Assembly (NCBI RefSeq): GCF_000741645.1
Contig: NZ_JGZD01000012.1
Coordinates: 53-62,719 of the forward strand
From: Bifidobacterium minimum
GTDB lineage: Bacteria > Actinomycetota > Actinomycetes > Actinomycetales > Bifidobacteriaceae
Direction: 5' to 3'
Length of the DNA: 62,667 nt
Part shown: one piece after another, positions 8,591 to 17,045 of the stretch
How the letters are laid out: every line of letters starts with the position of its first letter
How positions within the stretch are numbered: position 1 is the first letter of the stretch
The notes under the pieces: model-generated
Seen by the model: only the letters and a program-made list of their open reading frames with translations
Database searches by the model: none
What the model was told of the DNA's origin: nothing
Program-made: the position numbers and the translations under genes

Positions 8591-9391
8591 GTGACCGATC
8601 TGACGTTGATGACGTATGCGGGGGATCCTGCATCTGTGCTTCCCTCACTCGCTCTGCTGTCCCACCGCGTACGCGTGCTGCCTATGGACGCAGCGAGTCT
8701 CGTGAAGATGCCCGAGAACACCATCCTGTTCCTCGACGCCCGGGACGATCTGGCCACCGCGAAAACACTGTGCAGGCTGATCCATGCCACGGGACTGTCC
8801 ACACCCATCGTCCTCGTTCTCACGGAGGGAGGATTCACCGTCGTCAACTCCCAATGGGGGATCGCCGACGTTGTGGTGGCCAACGCCTCCCCCGCCGAGG
8901 TGGAGGGAAGGCTGCGGCTTGTGTCGGAAAGGGGAAATTCGCCGGCGGTGGTGTCCCGATCCTCCACGGAGGACGGCGTCGAGGTCGAGGACGGACAGAT
9001 CCGGTCCGGCGAGCTGGTGGTGGACACGAAGGGCTACACTGCAAGTCTTCACGGTCGCCCCATCGATCTGGCGTTCAAGGAGTTCGAACTGCTGAAGTAC
9101 CTCGTCCAGCATCCCGGCCGGGTGTTCACCCGCGCTCAGCTTCTTCAGGAGGTATGGGGATACGACTATTACGGCGGCACCAGAACGGTCGACGTCCATG
9201 TCAGACGACTGCGCGCCAAGCTGGGCGGGGAGTATGAGCATCTGATCGGCACGGTCCGCAATGTGGGGTACCGGTTCGATCCGCCGAACGAGGATCGCGC
9301 CGACACGCTTCCCCGAACCGAGGACGCGAGCCCGCTCGAAGCCGATTCCACTCGTTCCGAGCGCACCACGCCCTCCGACGACCGTCCCTGA
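8591..9391 (+). CDS. glnR: GlnR-like orphan response regulator (OmpR family)
   Basis: DNA-binding regulator of about 266 residues. The N-terminal receiver-like domain closely follows GlnR proteins (ILFLDARDDL; IVLVLTEGGFTVV; QWGIADVVV). The pocket Asp equivalent is at about residue 49, while the usual acidic pair and Lys are poorly preserved. The C-terminal winged helix is strongly conserved (FKEFELLKYLVQHPGRVF; WGYDYYGGTRTVDVHVRRLR; GTVRNVGYRF). The GTG at 8591 is preferred over upstream ATGs because GGAGG lies eight bases before it. GlnR controls nitrogen assimilation genes in actinobacteria, typically without a partner kinase, and none is encoded nearby. The stop overlaps the nth start (TGATG), so the two are co-transcribed. 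A disordered acidic tail follows the HTH. Confidence 0.85.
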   Translation: MTDLTLMTYAGDPASVLPSLALLSHRVRVLPMDAASLVKMPENTILFLDARDDLATAKTLCRLIHATGLSTPIVLVLTEGGFTVVNSQWGIADVVVANASPAEVEGRLRLVSERGNSPAVVSRSSTEDGVEVEDGQIRSGELVVDTKGYTASLHGRPIDLAFKEFELLKYLVQHPGRVFTRAQLLQEVWGYDYYGGTRTVDVHVRRLRAKLGGEYEHLIGTVRNVGYRFDPPNEDRADTLPRTEDASPLEADSTRSERTTPSDDRP

Positions 9392-10080
9392 TGCCTCGCG
9401 AAAGCCGCGGCGCGCGCATCGGCCGCATGCACGACGAATACGCGATTCTGTGTTCCATGTTCCCGGCACCCCGTTGCGCTCTGGACTTCACCACGCCGTT
9501 CGAGCTGCTGGTGGCCACCATGCTCAGCGCGCAGACGACCGACCGCCGGGTCAACACCGTGACGCCACTCCTGTTCTCCCGATTTCCCTCCGCCCAGGAC
9601 CTGTGGCGCGCCAAACCCGAGGACGTGGAGGACATCATCCACCCCCTGGGCTTCTATCATACGAAGGCGCGGAACCTTCAGGCCATGGCCGGGATCATGA
9701 CGACGCGGTTCCATGGAGTCGTCCCTGACAGCATGGCGGATCTGACGTCCCTCCCCGGAGTGGGCCGCAAAACGGCGAACGTCGTTCTGGGCAACGCCTT
9801 CGGAATCCCGGGATTCCCCGTCGACACGCATGTGACGCGCGTGACGGGACGGCTCCGGTGGAGGACGGACTGGAAATCGGCGTCCCCGGATCCGGTGTCG
9901 ATAGAAAAGGAGATAACCGAGGTGTTTCCCCCGGAGGAATGGACGAATCTCTCCCATCGTCTGATCCTTCTCGGCCGCGAGCTGTGCCATGCGCGCACAC
10001 CGTCATGCGGGGAATGCCCCCTGGCGTCCACCTGCCCTTACGCCGCCGCGACACGGGGGAAAATACCCGCTCGGGCCTAG
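9391..10080 (+). CDS. nth: Endonuclease III
   Basis: DNA glycosylase/AP lyase of base-excision repair that removes oxidised pyrimidines. The 229-residue protein has the helix-hairpin-helix LPGVGRKTAN with catalytic Lys at residue 127, and catalytic Asp at about 145 in VDTHVTR. A C-terminal 4Fe-4S cluster loop has cysteines spaced C-x6-C-x2-C-x5-C (CHARTPSCGECPLASTC). Its ATG shares one base with the glnR stop, indicating translational coupling to the nitrogen regulator, an arrangement with no obvious functional logic. Confidence 0.96.
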   Translation: MPRESRGARIGRMHDEYAILCSMFPAPRCALDFTTPFELLVATMLSAQTTDRRVNTVTPLLFSRFPSAQDLWRAKPEDVEDIIHPLGFYHTKARNLQAMAGIMTTRFHGVVPDSMADLTSLPGVGRKTANVVLGNAFGIPGFPVDTHVTRVTGRLRWRTDWKSASPDPVSIEKEITEVFPPEEWTNLSHRLILLGRELCHARTPSCGECPLASTCPYAAATRGKIPARA

Positions 10081-10083
10081 ACT
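10078..10083 (+). promoter_or_regulatory. TAGACT -10 of a probable leaderless promoter (substrate-binding protein)
   Basis: TAGACT is followed by exactly seven bases and then the ATG at 10091, with no ribosome site. The geometry places the transcription start at the A of the ATG. It overlaps the end of nth. Confidence 0.55.
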
Positions 10084-10090
10084 CGTGCCT

Positions 10091-11635
10091 ATGGGAGCTC
10101 GACACACCACACATGACGGAATCCGCCGCTGGGCGATCTTCCTATCCGTAGCCGTCGCACTGTTCTCCCTTCTATGGGTGGGATGGGGAACGCTTTCCGG
10201 ACGGATAACGACGTCCTTCGTCTCGCAGCTGAGGCCGTATTCCACGATGTCGGTCGGTCTGATCGACTCGCCCCAGTCGCTCGACCTCCGCAAGAACGAC
10301 AATGAACAGGCGTCCCGCGTGCTTCTAGGCAACGTCTACGAGACGCTGACGACCCGGACGCAGTCGAACACCATCGCCCCAGGGCTCGCGTCATCGTGGA
10401 CGGTCTCGCAGGACGCGCTGACGTACACGTTCCATCTACGCTCCGACCTGCGCTTCTCCAACGAACATGTTCTGGATTCGGCCGATGTGGTGTGGTCCCT
10501 GCAAGCCGCGCTCACCAACCATTACGCGGGCTATGACAAGCTCTCCGCGCTGTCGTCCGTCAGCGCTGACGACGCCACAACGGTGTCCCTGACACTATCG
10601 ACCCCGGATCCGACGCTTCTGCGCACGCTATCGACCCCTGTGGGAATCGTCTATGACAAGGAGGCCACCTACGACCACGCCACGACGGCCGTTGGTTCCG
10701 GCCCCTTTGCCGTCAGCGACTTCGAAAAGGGGTCGTCGATCACGCTTCAGCGCAACAAGCACTATTGGGGCACGGGCAGCGAGACGTCGCAGATCACGCT
10801 GAGGTACTACGCGGACGACGACGCGTTGCTCGATTCTCTCGACAAGAACGTCGTCCAGATGGCGCTCCCCTCCCCGACCGTGTCGTCGCATCGTCTCGAT
10901 TCGCTGTCCGATGTCACCGTCGTCAGCGGGGCGACGACCTCCAAGGTGCTGGTCGCCTTCAACATGGACACCGAATCGCCGTTCTCGGACTCCCTCGTCC
11001 GCTCCGCCACCCGGCGACTGATCGACACGAAGGCCATCGTCAAGTCGCGGGCCGACGACGCCGACTCCGCGCTGGGCGGCCCGATCAGCCCGTTGGAACC
11101 CGGATACGAGGATCTCACGGGGCTTTTCCCCCACGATGTCGCCAAGGCGCAATCCATGATGACCTTCTACGGCACCTCGTATTTTTCGAAACCGGCGGTG
11201 TTCCTCGTTCCCAAAAGCTATTCCGCCCTGGGAACGACAATCGTCGACCAGCTCAAGCAGAACGGGCGGTACGCGATCAGCATGCGCGTCGTCCCCGATG
11301 CGAAGATGGCCGATCAGCTGGCGGCGGGGGACTTCTCCATGGCGCTTGTCAGGGACGACGGGACCGACGATCTCTCGCGGTTCGCGACGACGGACGACAT
11401 ATACCATTATGAGAACTCCGAAGTCCAGAGGCTCTACGCCAGCACCTCCACGGCCACCAGCGAGGACGCCTACGAGACGGATCTCAGGAAGCTCGCGTCC
11501 ACCATCAGCAAGGATGCGCCCTGCGCCTGGCTCTACACACGGAAGAACGTCGTAGCGACGCGGACGGGCGTGACGGGATACCCCAGAAACATGACGGACG
11601 ACCGGATCGACCTCGCCGGACTCACTCAGGACTAG
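10091..11635 (+). CDS. Membrane-anchored ABC substrate-binding protein, family 5
   Basis: Protein of 514 residues resembling peptide/nickel (SBP_bac_5) binding proteins. Family features are VGLIDSPQSLDLRKNDN, the GNVYETL and GLASSWTVS region, TYTFHLRSDLRFSN with SADVVWSL, and GSGPFAVSDFEKG. A single N-terminal membrane segment (WAIFLSVAVALFSLLWVGW) anchors it outside the cell. No lipobox Cys is visible, unlike most Gram-positive binding proteins. No permease or ATPase accompanies it, so it may serve a transporter encoded elsewhere or have another role. The start at 10091 is supported by a TAGACT hexamer seven bases upstream. Substrate unknown. Confidence 0.85.
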   Translation: MGARHTTHDGIRRWAIFLSVAVALFSLLWVGWGTLSGRITTSFVSQLRPYSTMSVGLIDSPQSLDLRKNDNEQASRVLLGNVYETLTTRTQSNTIAPGLASSWTVSQDALTYTFHLRSDLRFSNEHVLDSADVVWSLQAALTNHYAGYDKLSALSSVSADDATTVSLTLSTPDPTLLRTLSTPVGIVYDKEATYDHATTAVGSGPFAVSDFEKGSSITLQRNKHYWGTGSETSQITLRYYADDDALLDSLDKNVVQMALPSPTVSSHRLDSLSDVTVVSGATTSKVLVAFNMDTESPFSDSLVRSATRRLIDTKAIVKSRADDADSALGGPISPLEPGYEDLTGLFPHDVAKAQSMMTFYGTSYFSKPAVFLVPKSYSALGTTIVDQLKQNGRYAISMRVVPDAKMADQLAAGDFSMALVRDDGTDDLSRFATTDDIYHYENSEVQRLYASTSTATSEDAYETDLRKLASTISKDAPCAWLYTRKNVVATRTGVTGYPRNMTDDRIDLAGLTQD

Positions 11636-11756
11636 GACGCCGCCATCGGCACCGTGGGAAGCGACGGCGGCGTCAGGCGCTATTCCCTCCCCCACACCTG
11701 AGGCACGGCGATCGGAACCCGGCATCCCGCCCATGCCGGTTGTCACCGCGGGTTTC

Positions 11757-11762
11757 TAGACT
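11757..11762 (+). promoter_or_regulatory. TAGACT -10 of a probable leaderless valS promoter
   Basis: TAGACT, then seven bases, then the ATG at 11770; there is no ribosome site. It is the same hexamer and spacing as at 10078. No T-box leader fits in the 134-base gap upstream. Confidence 0.6.
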
Positions 11763-11769
11763 TGCCGAT

Positions 11770-14526
11770 ATGACTGAACAGGGCAAGGACACCTCCATAT
11801 CCGCCATATCCGCTCATCTGACCCCATTGCCGGACAAGGTCGGAGTCGACGGACTCGAAGACAAATGGCGCGACACGTGGGAGACCTCCGGAGTCTACCG
11901 TTTCCGGAACACGCGCGACCGCAAGGCCGTCTACTCGATCGACACCCCGCCTCCGACGGTGTCGGGGCATCTCCATGTGGGGCACGTCTTCTCCTACACC
12001 CATACCGACGTGATCGCACGGTACAAGCGCATGCGCGGATACGACGTCTTCTATCCGATGGGATGGGACGACAACGGGCTGCCCACCGAACGCCGCGTGC
12101 AGAACTACTACGGCGTGCGCGTCGACACCTCATTGAAGTACGACCCCGACTTCGTGCCCCCCTTCGAGGGGACGGATGGAAAGAAGATCGAGGCGCGTGA
12201 TCAGGTGCCGATCAGCAGGCGGAACTTCATCGAGCTGTGCGAGCGCCTGACGGCGCAGGACGAGAAGCAGTTCGAGGCCCTGTGGAAGTCTCTGGGGCTC
12301 TCCATCGACTGGTCGCAGACGTACCATACCATCGGCGAGCACCCACAGCGGGTCGCCCAGAAGGCGTTTCTGCGCAATCTCGCCCGTGGCGAGGCCTATC
12401 AGAAGGACGCGCCCGGACTGTGGGACGTGACCTTCCAGACCGCGGTGGCCCAGGCCGAGCTGGAAAGCCGCGAGTATCCCGGCTTCTACCATCGAATCGC
12501 CTTCCACTTCGACGACGGCACCCCCCTGTACATCGAGACGACGCGCCCCGAACTCCTCGCGGCATGCACCTCGCTTATCGCCAATCCCGAGGACGAGCGG
12601 TACACGGCGCTGTTCGGCAAGGAGGTCGTCTCGCCCCTCTTCAACGTGCGGGTCCCGATTCTGGCGCACCCGGCGGCGGAGATGGACAAGGGCGCGGGAA
12701 TCGCGATGTGCTGCACCTTCGGGGATGTGACCGACGTCGAATGGTGGCGCGATCTCAAGCTCCCCACCCGTCCCATCATCCAGCGCAACGGACGCATCGT
12801 CATGTCCGTCCCCGAGTGGATCGAGGACGCGGCGGGACGGTCGGCCTTCGAGGAGATCGAAGGCAAGACCACCTTCTCCGCGCGCAAGATCGTCGTTGAC
12901 CACCTCCGGGAGTCCGGCGACCTCGACGGCGAGCCCCGTCCCACGAAGCGCATGACGAACTTCTACGAGAAGGGCGACAAGCCTCTGGAGATCGTGACGT
13001 CGCGCCAGTGGTACCTGCGCAACGGCGGCACGGACGAACGCCTCAACGCCGAGCTCATCGCGCGCGGCAAGGAGTTGGAGTTCCACCCCGACTTCATGCG
13101 CGTGCGCTACGAGAACTGGGTCCACGGACTCAACGGCGACTGGCTCATCTCCCGGCAGCGCTTCTTCGGCGTCCCGTTCCCGCTGTGGTATCCCGTCGAC
13201 TCGGATGGCGAGACGGACTATGCGCATCCCATCACTCCGGACGAATCGATTCTTCCCATCGACCCCTCCATCGACGTTCCGGCGGGCTATGACGAGTCCC
13301 AGCGCGACCAGCCCGGCGGCTTCACCGCCGAATCCGACATCATGGACACGTGGGCGACGTCGTCCCTGACCCCCCAGATCGTGACCCATTGGGAAGAGCC
13401 CGACGAGGACAGCAGGGCGCTGTTCTCCGCGACGTTCCCCATGGATCTGCGTCCGCAGGGGCAGGACATCATCCGCACCTGGCTGTTCAGCTCCGTGGAC
13501 AGGGCCCATCTGGAGAACCACAGCCTTCCGTGGGCGCACGCCGCATTGTCGGGGTGGATTCTCGACCCCGACCATAAGAAGATGTCGAAGTCGAAGGGCA
13601 ATGTGGTCGTCCCCGACAAGCCGATCCGCCAGTTCGGCGCCGACGCCGTGCGATATTGGGCGGCCTCGGCGAGGCTGGGACTGGACGCGACCTACGACGA
13701 GGGCCAGATGAAGATCGGTCGCCGTCTGGCGATCAAGCTGCTCAACGCCACGAAGTTCGCGCTGGCCATCGGCCGCGAGGACGAGAACCATCATGTCGGT
13801 CAACCCTCGCAGACGTCATGGGACGCCACGGACGTCACCGAGGTTCTTGACCGCGCCGTGCTCGCGCGTCTTTCCGAGGTGATCCGGGAGGCCACCGACA
13901 GCCTCGAATCCTATGAGCACTCGAAGGCCCTGGAAACGATCGAGACCTTCTTCTGGGAGTTCTGCGACGACTACATCGAACTGGCGAAGAACAGGGCCTA
14001 CGGGACGGCGGACTCGACGGGCGCGATCCCGAGAGAGGCGGCCATTCTCTCTGCCCGCACCACACTCGGTCTGGTCCTCGACGCGTTCGCCAGACTGCTG
14101 GCGCCGTTCCTGCCCTACGCCACGGAGGAGGTGTGGTCGTGGATGCATTCGGGCGAGGGATCGGTCCATCGTGCTCCATGGCCGTCAGCCGACATGTATG
14201 CCAAGGCCTGCCACGGAGCCGACCCCCGGATCCTCCGGTATGCCGGCGAGGCTCTGGCTGCCCTGCGGAGACTGAAGTCCGAGGCCAAGGTCTCGATGAA
14301 AACCCCGATTCTGAGCGCCACCCTGCATGCGTCCAGCGAGGCCGCCACGGCGGTCCGCGCGACGCTTCCCGACATCAGCGAGGCGGGCCGAGTGACGGGA
14401 CCGATCGCCGTCGTCGAATCGACGACGACGCCCGTCGACGCTCCGCAGGCCGACGGATCGGATTCCGACGTCACCGTGACGGTCGGAGACTTCGAACTCG
14501 GCGAACCTCCCGCGAAGCGGCGCTAA
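11770..14526 (+). CDS. valS: Valine--tRNA ligase
   Basis: Class I aminoacyl-tRNA synthetase charging tRNA-Val, 918 residues. The HIGH-type signature is SGHLHVGH at about residues 66-73, preceded by YSIDTPPPTV, which is characteristic of ValRS. KMSKSKGN begins at about residue 604. The editing domain lies between them, and an anticodon-binding domain with LAPFLPYATEEVWSW follows. An earlier in-frame start exists, but the ATG at 11770 lies seven bases after TAGACT, supporting a leaderless start there. A strong hairpin follows the stop at 14555-14599. Confidence 0.97.
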   Translation: MTEQGKDTSISAISAHLTPLPDKVGVDGLEDKWRDTWETSGVYRFRNTRDRKAVYSIDTPPPTVSGHLHVGHVFSYTHTDVIARYKRMRGYDVFYPMGWDDNGLPTERRVQNYYGVRVDTSLKYDPDFVPPFEGTDGKKIEARDQVPISRRNFIELCERLTAQDEKQFEALWKSLGLSIDWSQTYHTIGEHPQRVAQKAFLRNLARGEAYQKDAPGLWDVTFQTAVAQAELESREYPGFYHRIAFHFDDGTPLYIETTRPELLAACTSLIANPEDERYTALFGKEVVSPLFNVRVPILAHPAAEMDKGAGIAMCCTFGDVTDVEWWRDLKLPTRPIIQRNGRIVMSVPEWIEDAAGRSAFEEIEGKTTFSARKIVVDHLRESGDLDGEPRPTKRMTNFYEKGDKPLEIVTSRQWYLRNGGTDERLNAELIARGKELEFHPDFMRVRYENWVHGLNGDWLISRQRFFGVPFPLWYPVDSDGETDYAHPITPDESILPIDPSIDVPAGYDESQRDQPGGFTAESDIMDTWATSSLTPQIVTHWEEPDEDSRALFSATFPMDLRPQGQDIIRTWLFSSVDRAHLENHSLPWAHAALSGWILDPDHKKMSKSKGNVVVPDKPIRQFGADAVRYWAASARLGLDATYDEGQMKIGRRLAIKLLNATKFALAIGREDENHHVGQPSQTSWDATDVTEVLDRAVLARLSEVIREATDSLESYEHSKALETIETFFWEFCDDYIELAKNRAYGTADSTGAIPREAAILSARTTLGLVLDAFARLLAPFLPYATEEVWSWMHSGEGSVHRAPWPSADMYAKACHGADPRILRYAGEALAALRRLKSEAKVSMKTPILSATLHASSEAATAVRATLPDISEAGRVTGPIAVVESTTTPVDAPQADGSDSDVTVTVGDFELGEPPAKRR

Positions 14527-14554
14527 TTCAGAAGGACGGCAGCGGTTCCGAGCA

Positions 14555-14599
14555 ACGGCCCCGGCCTCGGCGGTGACGATCCGCCGCGGCCGGGGCCGT
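14555..14599. terminator. Strong bidirectional terminator between valS and chorismate mutase
   Basis: Nineteen-base arms (14555-14573 and 14581-14599; ACGGCCCCGGCC pairs with GGCCGGGGCCGT) contain one mismatch around a seven-base loop. CCGTTTCT follows on the + strand. It sits between two convergent genes. Confidence 0.85.
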
Positions 14600-14620
14600 C
14601 CGTTTCTACGCCCGGATGTT

Positions 14621-15019
14621 CTATGCCCAGATGTCGAGGACTCCCGGGTCTCCTCCAGCTTGGGCTATGCGCTCATGACGCTTCTTGGCCTCGGTGACCA
14701 CGAACTCCCGATACATCTGCGCGATCTGCGGATCCAATCCGGCGTCGATGGCGATGCGGGCGAGCCGTTTCATCTGGTGATCCTCACGCTGATGGTCCTC
14801 AGGGGCGAAACCGGCGCGAGCCTTGAGCACACCGACCTGGGACGTGCATTTGAAACGCTCCGCCAGCAGGGAGATAATCGCCGAATCGATGTTGTCGATG
14901 GACTGGCGGATGCGCTCTATACCCTGCACCGCAGCGGCTCGTTCCGGATCCCCCTCCACCGCGGAGGCGTCGATGGTGGTGTCCCGCCAGCCATCCTCCG
15001 AATCATTCGCACCAGGCAT
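14621..15019 (-). CDS. Chorismate mutase, AroQ class
   Basis: Small helical enzyme of about 132 residues converting chorismate to prephenate for phenylalanine and tyrosine synthesis. The AroQ pattern is clear: RIRQSIDNIDSAIISLLAER, KCTSQVGVLKA, and the later REDHQMKRLARIA. The catalytic Arg, Lys and Glu/Gln positions appear filled. The first 35 residues are a variable lead. The ATG at 15019 is preferred over the GTG six bases earlier because GAGAGG lies just upstream. It begins immediately after the lrp stop and is co-transcribed with it, which links an amino-acid-sensing regulator to aromatic synthesis. Confidence 0.88.
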   Translation of the reverse strand: MPGANDSEDGWRDTTIDASAVEGDPERAAAVQGIERIRQSIDNIDSAIISLLAERFKCTSQVGVLKARAGFAPEDHQREDHQMKRLARIAIDAGLDPQIAQMYREFVVTEAKKRHERIAQAGGDPGVLDIWA

Positions 15020-15021
15020 TG

Positions 15022-15507
15022 TCACCTCTCAAAATAGGTCTGAAGGATCACCGAGCTCTCGGTCGACACGGGAACCTCCCGATGGATCCTGTTAAGCAGC
15101 TCCTCCAGCTTACCGGGGGACGCGACGCGGACGCGAAGAATGAAGCTCTGAGAGCCGGCCACCGAATAGCATGCCGTCACCCCGTCCACATGGCTGAGAA
15201 CCTCGGGGATCTTCTCCTCACGTGAATAATCCAGCGGAGTGACCGAAACGAAGGCCCCCAAAGGGAGCCCGCGCAGCTCCGCGTCGACGATCGCCTTGTA
15301 TCCGGTGATGACGCCATGCTCCTCCAACCGACGGACGCGCGACTGCACCGCCGACACGGACAACCCCGTAAGCTCGGCCAGCCGGGACAGCGTGGCGCGT
15401 CCATCCCTCTCCAACGAATCGACCAACAGCGCATCGGTGTCGTCCAGAACCCCCACGGACGCCGGAGTCTCGCGCCGCCCCGCACGGCGTGACTGCTTTT
15501 CTGCCAT
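15022..15507 (-). CDS. Lrp/AsnC-family transcriptional regulator
   Basis: About 161 residues. The N-terminal helix-turn-helix is LLVDSLERDGRATLSRLAEL, then GLSVSAVQSRVRRLEEHGVI and TGYKAIVD. The C-terminal RAM (alpha-beta sandwich) domain, which senses amino acids and forms octamers, includes SHVDGVTACYSVAGSQSFIL. The ATG at 15507 follows TATGGT by six bases, and an imperfect GGTGGA could also act as a ribosome site. It is divergent from the aminotransferase gene across an unusually AT-rich spacer and upstream of chorismate mutase. Control of the aminotransferase is likely from context but not demonstrated. Confidence 0.92.
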   Translation of the reverse strand: MAEKQSRRAGRRETPASVGVLDDTDALLVDSLERDGRATLSRLAELTGLSVSAVQSRVRRLEEHGVITGYKAIVDAELRGLPLGAFVSVTPLDYSREEKIPEVLSHVDGVTACYSVAGSQSFILRVRVASPGKLEELLNRIHREVPVSTESSVILQTYFER

Positions 15508-15513
15508 GGTTCC

Positions 15514-15519
15514 ACCATA
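15514..15519 (-). promoter_or_regulatory. TATGGT -10 of a possible leaderless lrp promoter
   Basis: Read on the - strand, TATGGT is followed by six bases and the ATG at 15507. Weaker than the other cases because GGTGGA lies between and could act as a ribosome site. Confidence 0.4.
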
Positions 15520-15599
15520 GTCCGTCGAGGCTTCCATCCCGGCTCACGAGCATCATCCGGCGGACGCGGCCATGTCCGCATCCGACCCCATGCCTTCGA

Positions 15600-15701
15600 T
15601 ATCGCCGTTCATTGAGAGAAATACTGTTGTTAACAGAAGAAGTATCAGTAATTATTATGGTAATTTACAAGAACAGCAATTATATTTTCGAAGGAATCGT
15701 T
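15600..15701 (+). promoter_or_regulatory. AT-rich leader and promoter of the aminotransferase, candidate Lrp target
   Basis: This 100-base stretch is far richer in A and T than its surroundings. It includes the palindrome TGTTAACA (15628-15635) and runs such as AATTATTATGGTAATTTAC, and ends with AAGGA six bases before the ATG at 15702. Lrp-family proteins favour AT-rich, bendable DNA, and the lrp gene is divergent next door. Confidence 0.5.
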
Positions 15702-16928
15702 ATGCGCCCATTCGCACCCGCCCGTCACGCCCAGTCCATACCCCGTTCCGGAATCCGGGACGTCTTCGACCGAGCGGACAGGGTTCCCGGCGCCATATCA
15801 CTCTGCGTGGGCGAACCACGCCACACCGCCCCCGATCATGCGGTCGACGCGGCGTGCGCGGCCATCAGGGTCGGACACACCACCTACACCAATATTCTGG
15901 GCATTGACGCGTTCAGGCGCGCGGCGTCCGACTACACCGCCCGCGTCAAGGGATTGGCCTACGACCCGTCCACGGAGATCCAGGCGGTGGAAGGCGCCAC
16001 GATAGGCCTGTTTCTGGCGCTGAAGGCGGTAGTCGACCCCGGTGACGAGGTCATCATCCCGTCACCGTTCTTCTCATCGTACGAGGCCGAGGTTCTGATG
16101 TGTGGAGGCGTCCCCCGGATGGTGGCCCTCGATCCTCGCCGCGATATGCACCTCAACGCCGCGGATATCGAGAACGCCGTGACGGACCGTACCCGCGCCA
16201 TCATCATCAACTCCCCCGGCAACCCCACCGGGGCGGTCACCAGCGCGAGGGAGCTCGAGGACGTGGCCGAGGTGTGCCTACGGCACGGGATATGGGCCAT
16301 AAGCGACGAGGTCTACCATCGCTTCAGCTTCGTCCCCGGCATGCCCACGGCCCCCTCGATAGCTGCGGCGAGGGGGATGCGCGAGAGGACCATCATCGTG
16401 GACAGCCTTTCGAAGACCTTCGCGATGACCGGATGGCGCATCGGCTATATTCTGGCTCCGAAGACCATCATCGAACAGACCAGCAAAATCGCCGAGCTCA
16501 TGCATTCATCGGTCAATTCGATGGCTCAGTACGCCGGCACGGCCGCCCTGAACGGATGCGACGACGCCATCGGCGAGATGAGGGCCGAATACGAACGCAG
16601 CCGCGCCCTCATCACCCGGACCGTCGGACGCACCCCCTCATTGGGCCTCGTTCCCGCAGAGGGCGCCTTCTATGCGTTCATCGACATACGCGCGACCGGA
16701 ATGGACAGCGAGACGTTCAGCGGAAGACTGCTTGACGAGCGCGCGGTCGCCGTGGTCCCGGGAACGGCTTTCGGCAGGGAAGGAGCAGGCTTCATCCGAG
16801 TGTCGTACGCGGGGGACGAACACGAGCTCCACGAGGCCATGGACAGGCTGACGCGATTCGCCGAGGAGCACGCCTCCCATCAAGTCCCGGACGCCATGGA
16901 CGAGGACGCCCTCGGCATGACGGCATGA
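15702..16928 (+). CDS. Pyridoxal-phosphate aminotransferase, class I/II
   Basis: Protein of 408 residues with the fold-type I aminotransferase pattern: GEPRHTAPDHAVDAA near the start, GHTTYTNILGIDAFR, NSPGNPTGAV, ISDEVYHRFSF, the PLP Lys in DSLSKTFAMTGWRIGY, and a C-terminal Arg in GFIRVSYAG. It belongs with aspartate/aromatic/PatA-like enzymes that transfer amino groups between an amino acid and a keto acid. With lrp and chorismate mutase adjacent, an aromatic amino acid substrate is plausible but unproven. The ATG at 15702 is set by AAGGA six bases upstream. Confidence 0.93.
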   Translation: MRPFAPARHAQSIPRSGIRDVFDRADRVPGAISLCVGEPRHTAPDHAVDAACAAIRVGHTTYTNILGIDAFRRAASDYTARVKGLAYDPSTEIQAVEGATIGLFLALKAVVDPGDEVIIPSPFFSSYEAEVLMCGGVPRMVALDPRRDMHLNAADIENAVTDRTRAIIINSPGNPTGAVTSARELEDVAEVCLRHGIWAISDEVYHRFSFVPGMPTAPSIAAARGMRERTIIVDSLSKTFAMTGWRIGYILAPKTIIEQTSKIAELMHSSVNSMAQYAGTAALNGCDDAIGEMRAEYERSRALITRTVGRTPSLGLVPAEGAFYAFIDIRATGMDSETFSGRLLDERAVAVVPGTAFGREGAGFIRVSYAGDEHELHEAMDRLTRFAEEHASHQVPDAMDEDALGMTA

Positions 16929-16988
16929 CGCATGACGGCATGCGCCATGCGCCACGACGGCATGATCCGATCGAATCGGCATATGCCA

Positions 16989-17030
16989 CGGCCGCCATCA
17001 CGGAGATGCGACGCTCCATGATGGCGGCCG
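16989..17030. terminator. Hairpin between the convergent aminotransferase and rho genes
   Basis: Twelve-base perfect arms, CGGCCGCCATCA (16989-17000) and TGATGGCGGCCG (17019-17030), are extended inward by GGAG/CTCC. It likely terminates transcription from both sides. Confidence 0.75.
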
Positions 17031-17045
17031 ATTCATGGGATACTG

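Noticed and set aside
11636..11769. T-box riboswitch before valS
   Set aside because: Only 134 bases separate the genes, no T-box sequence or specifier stem is visible, and the promoter appears leaderless.
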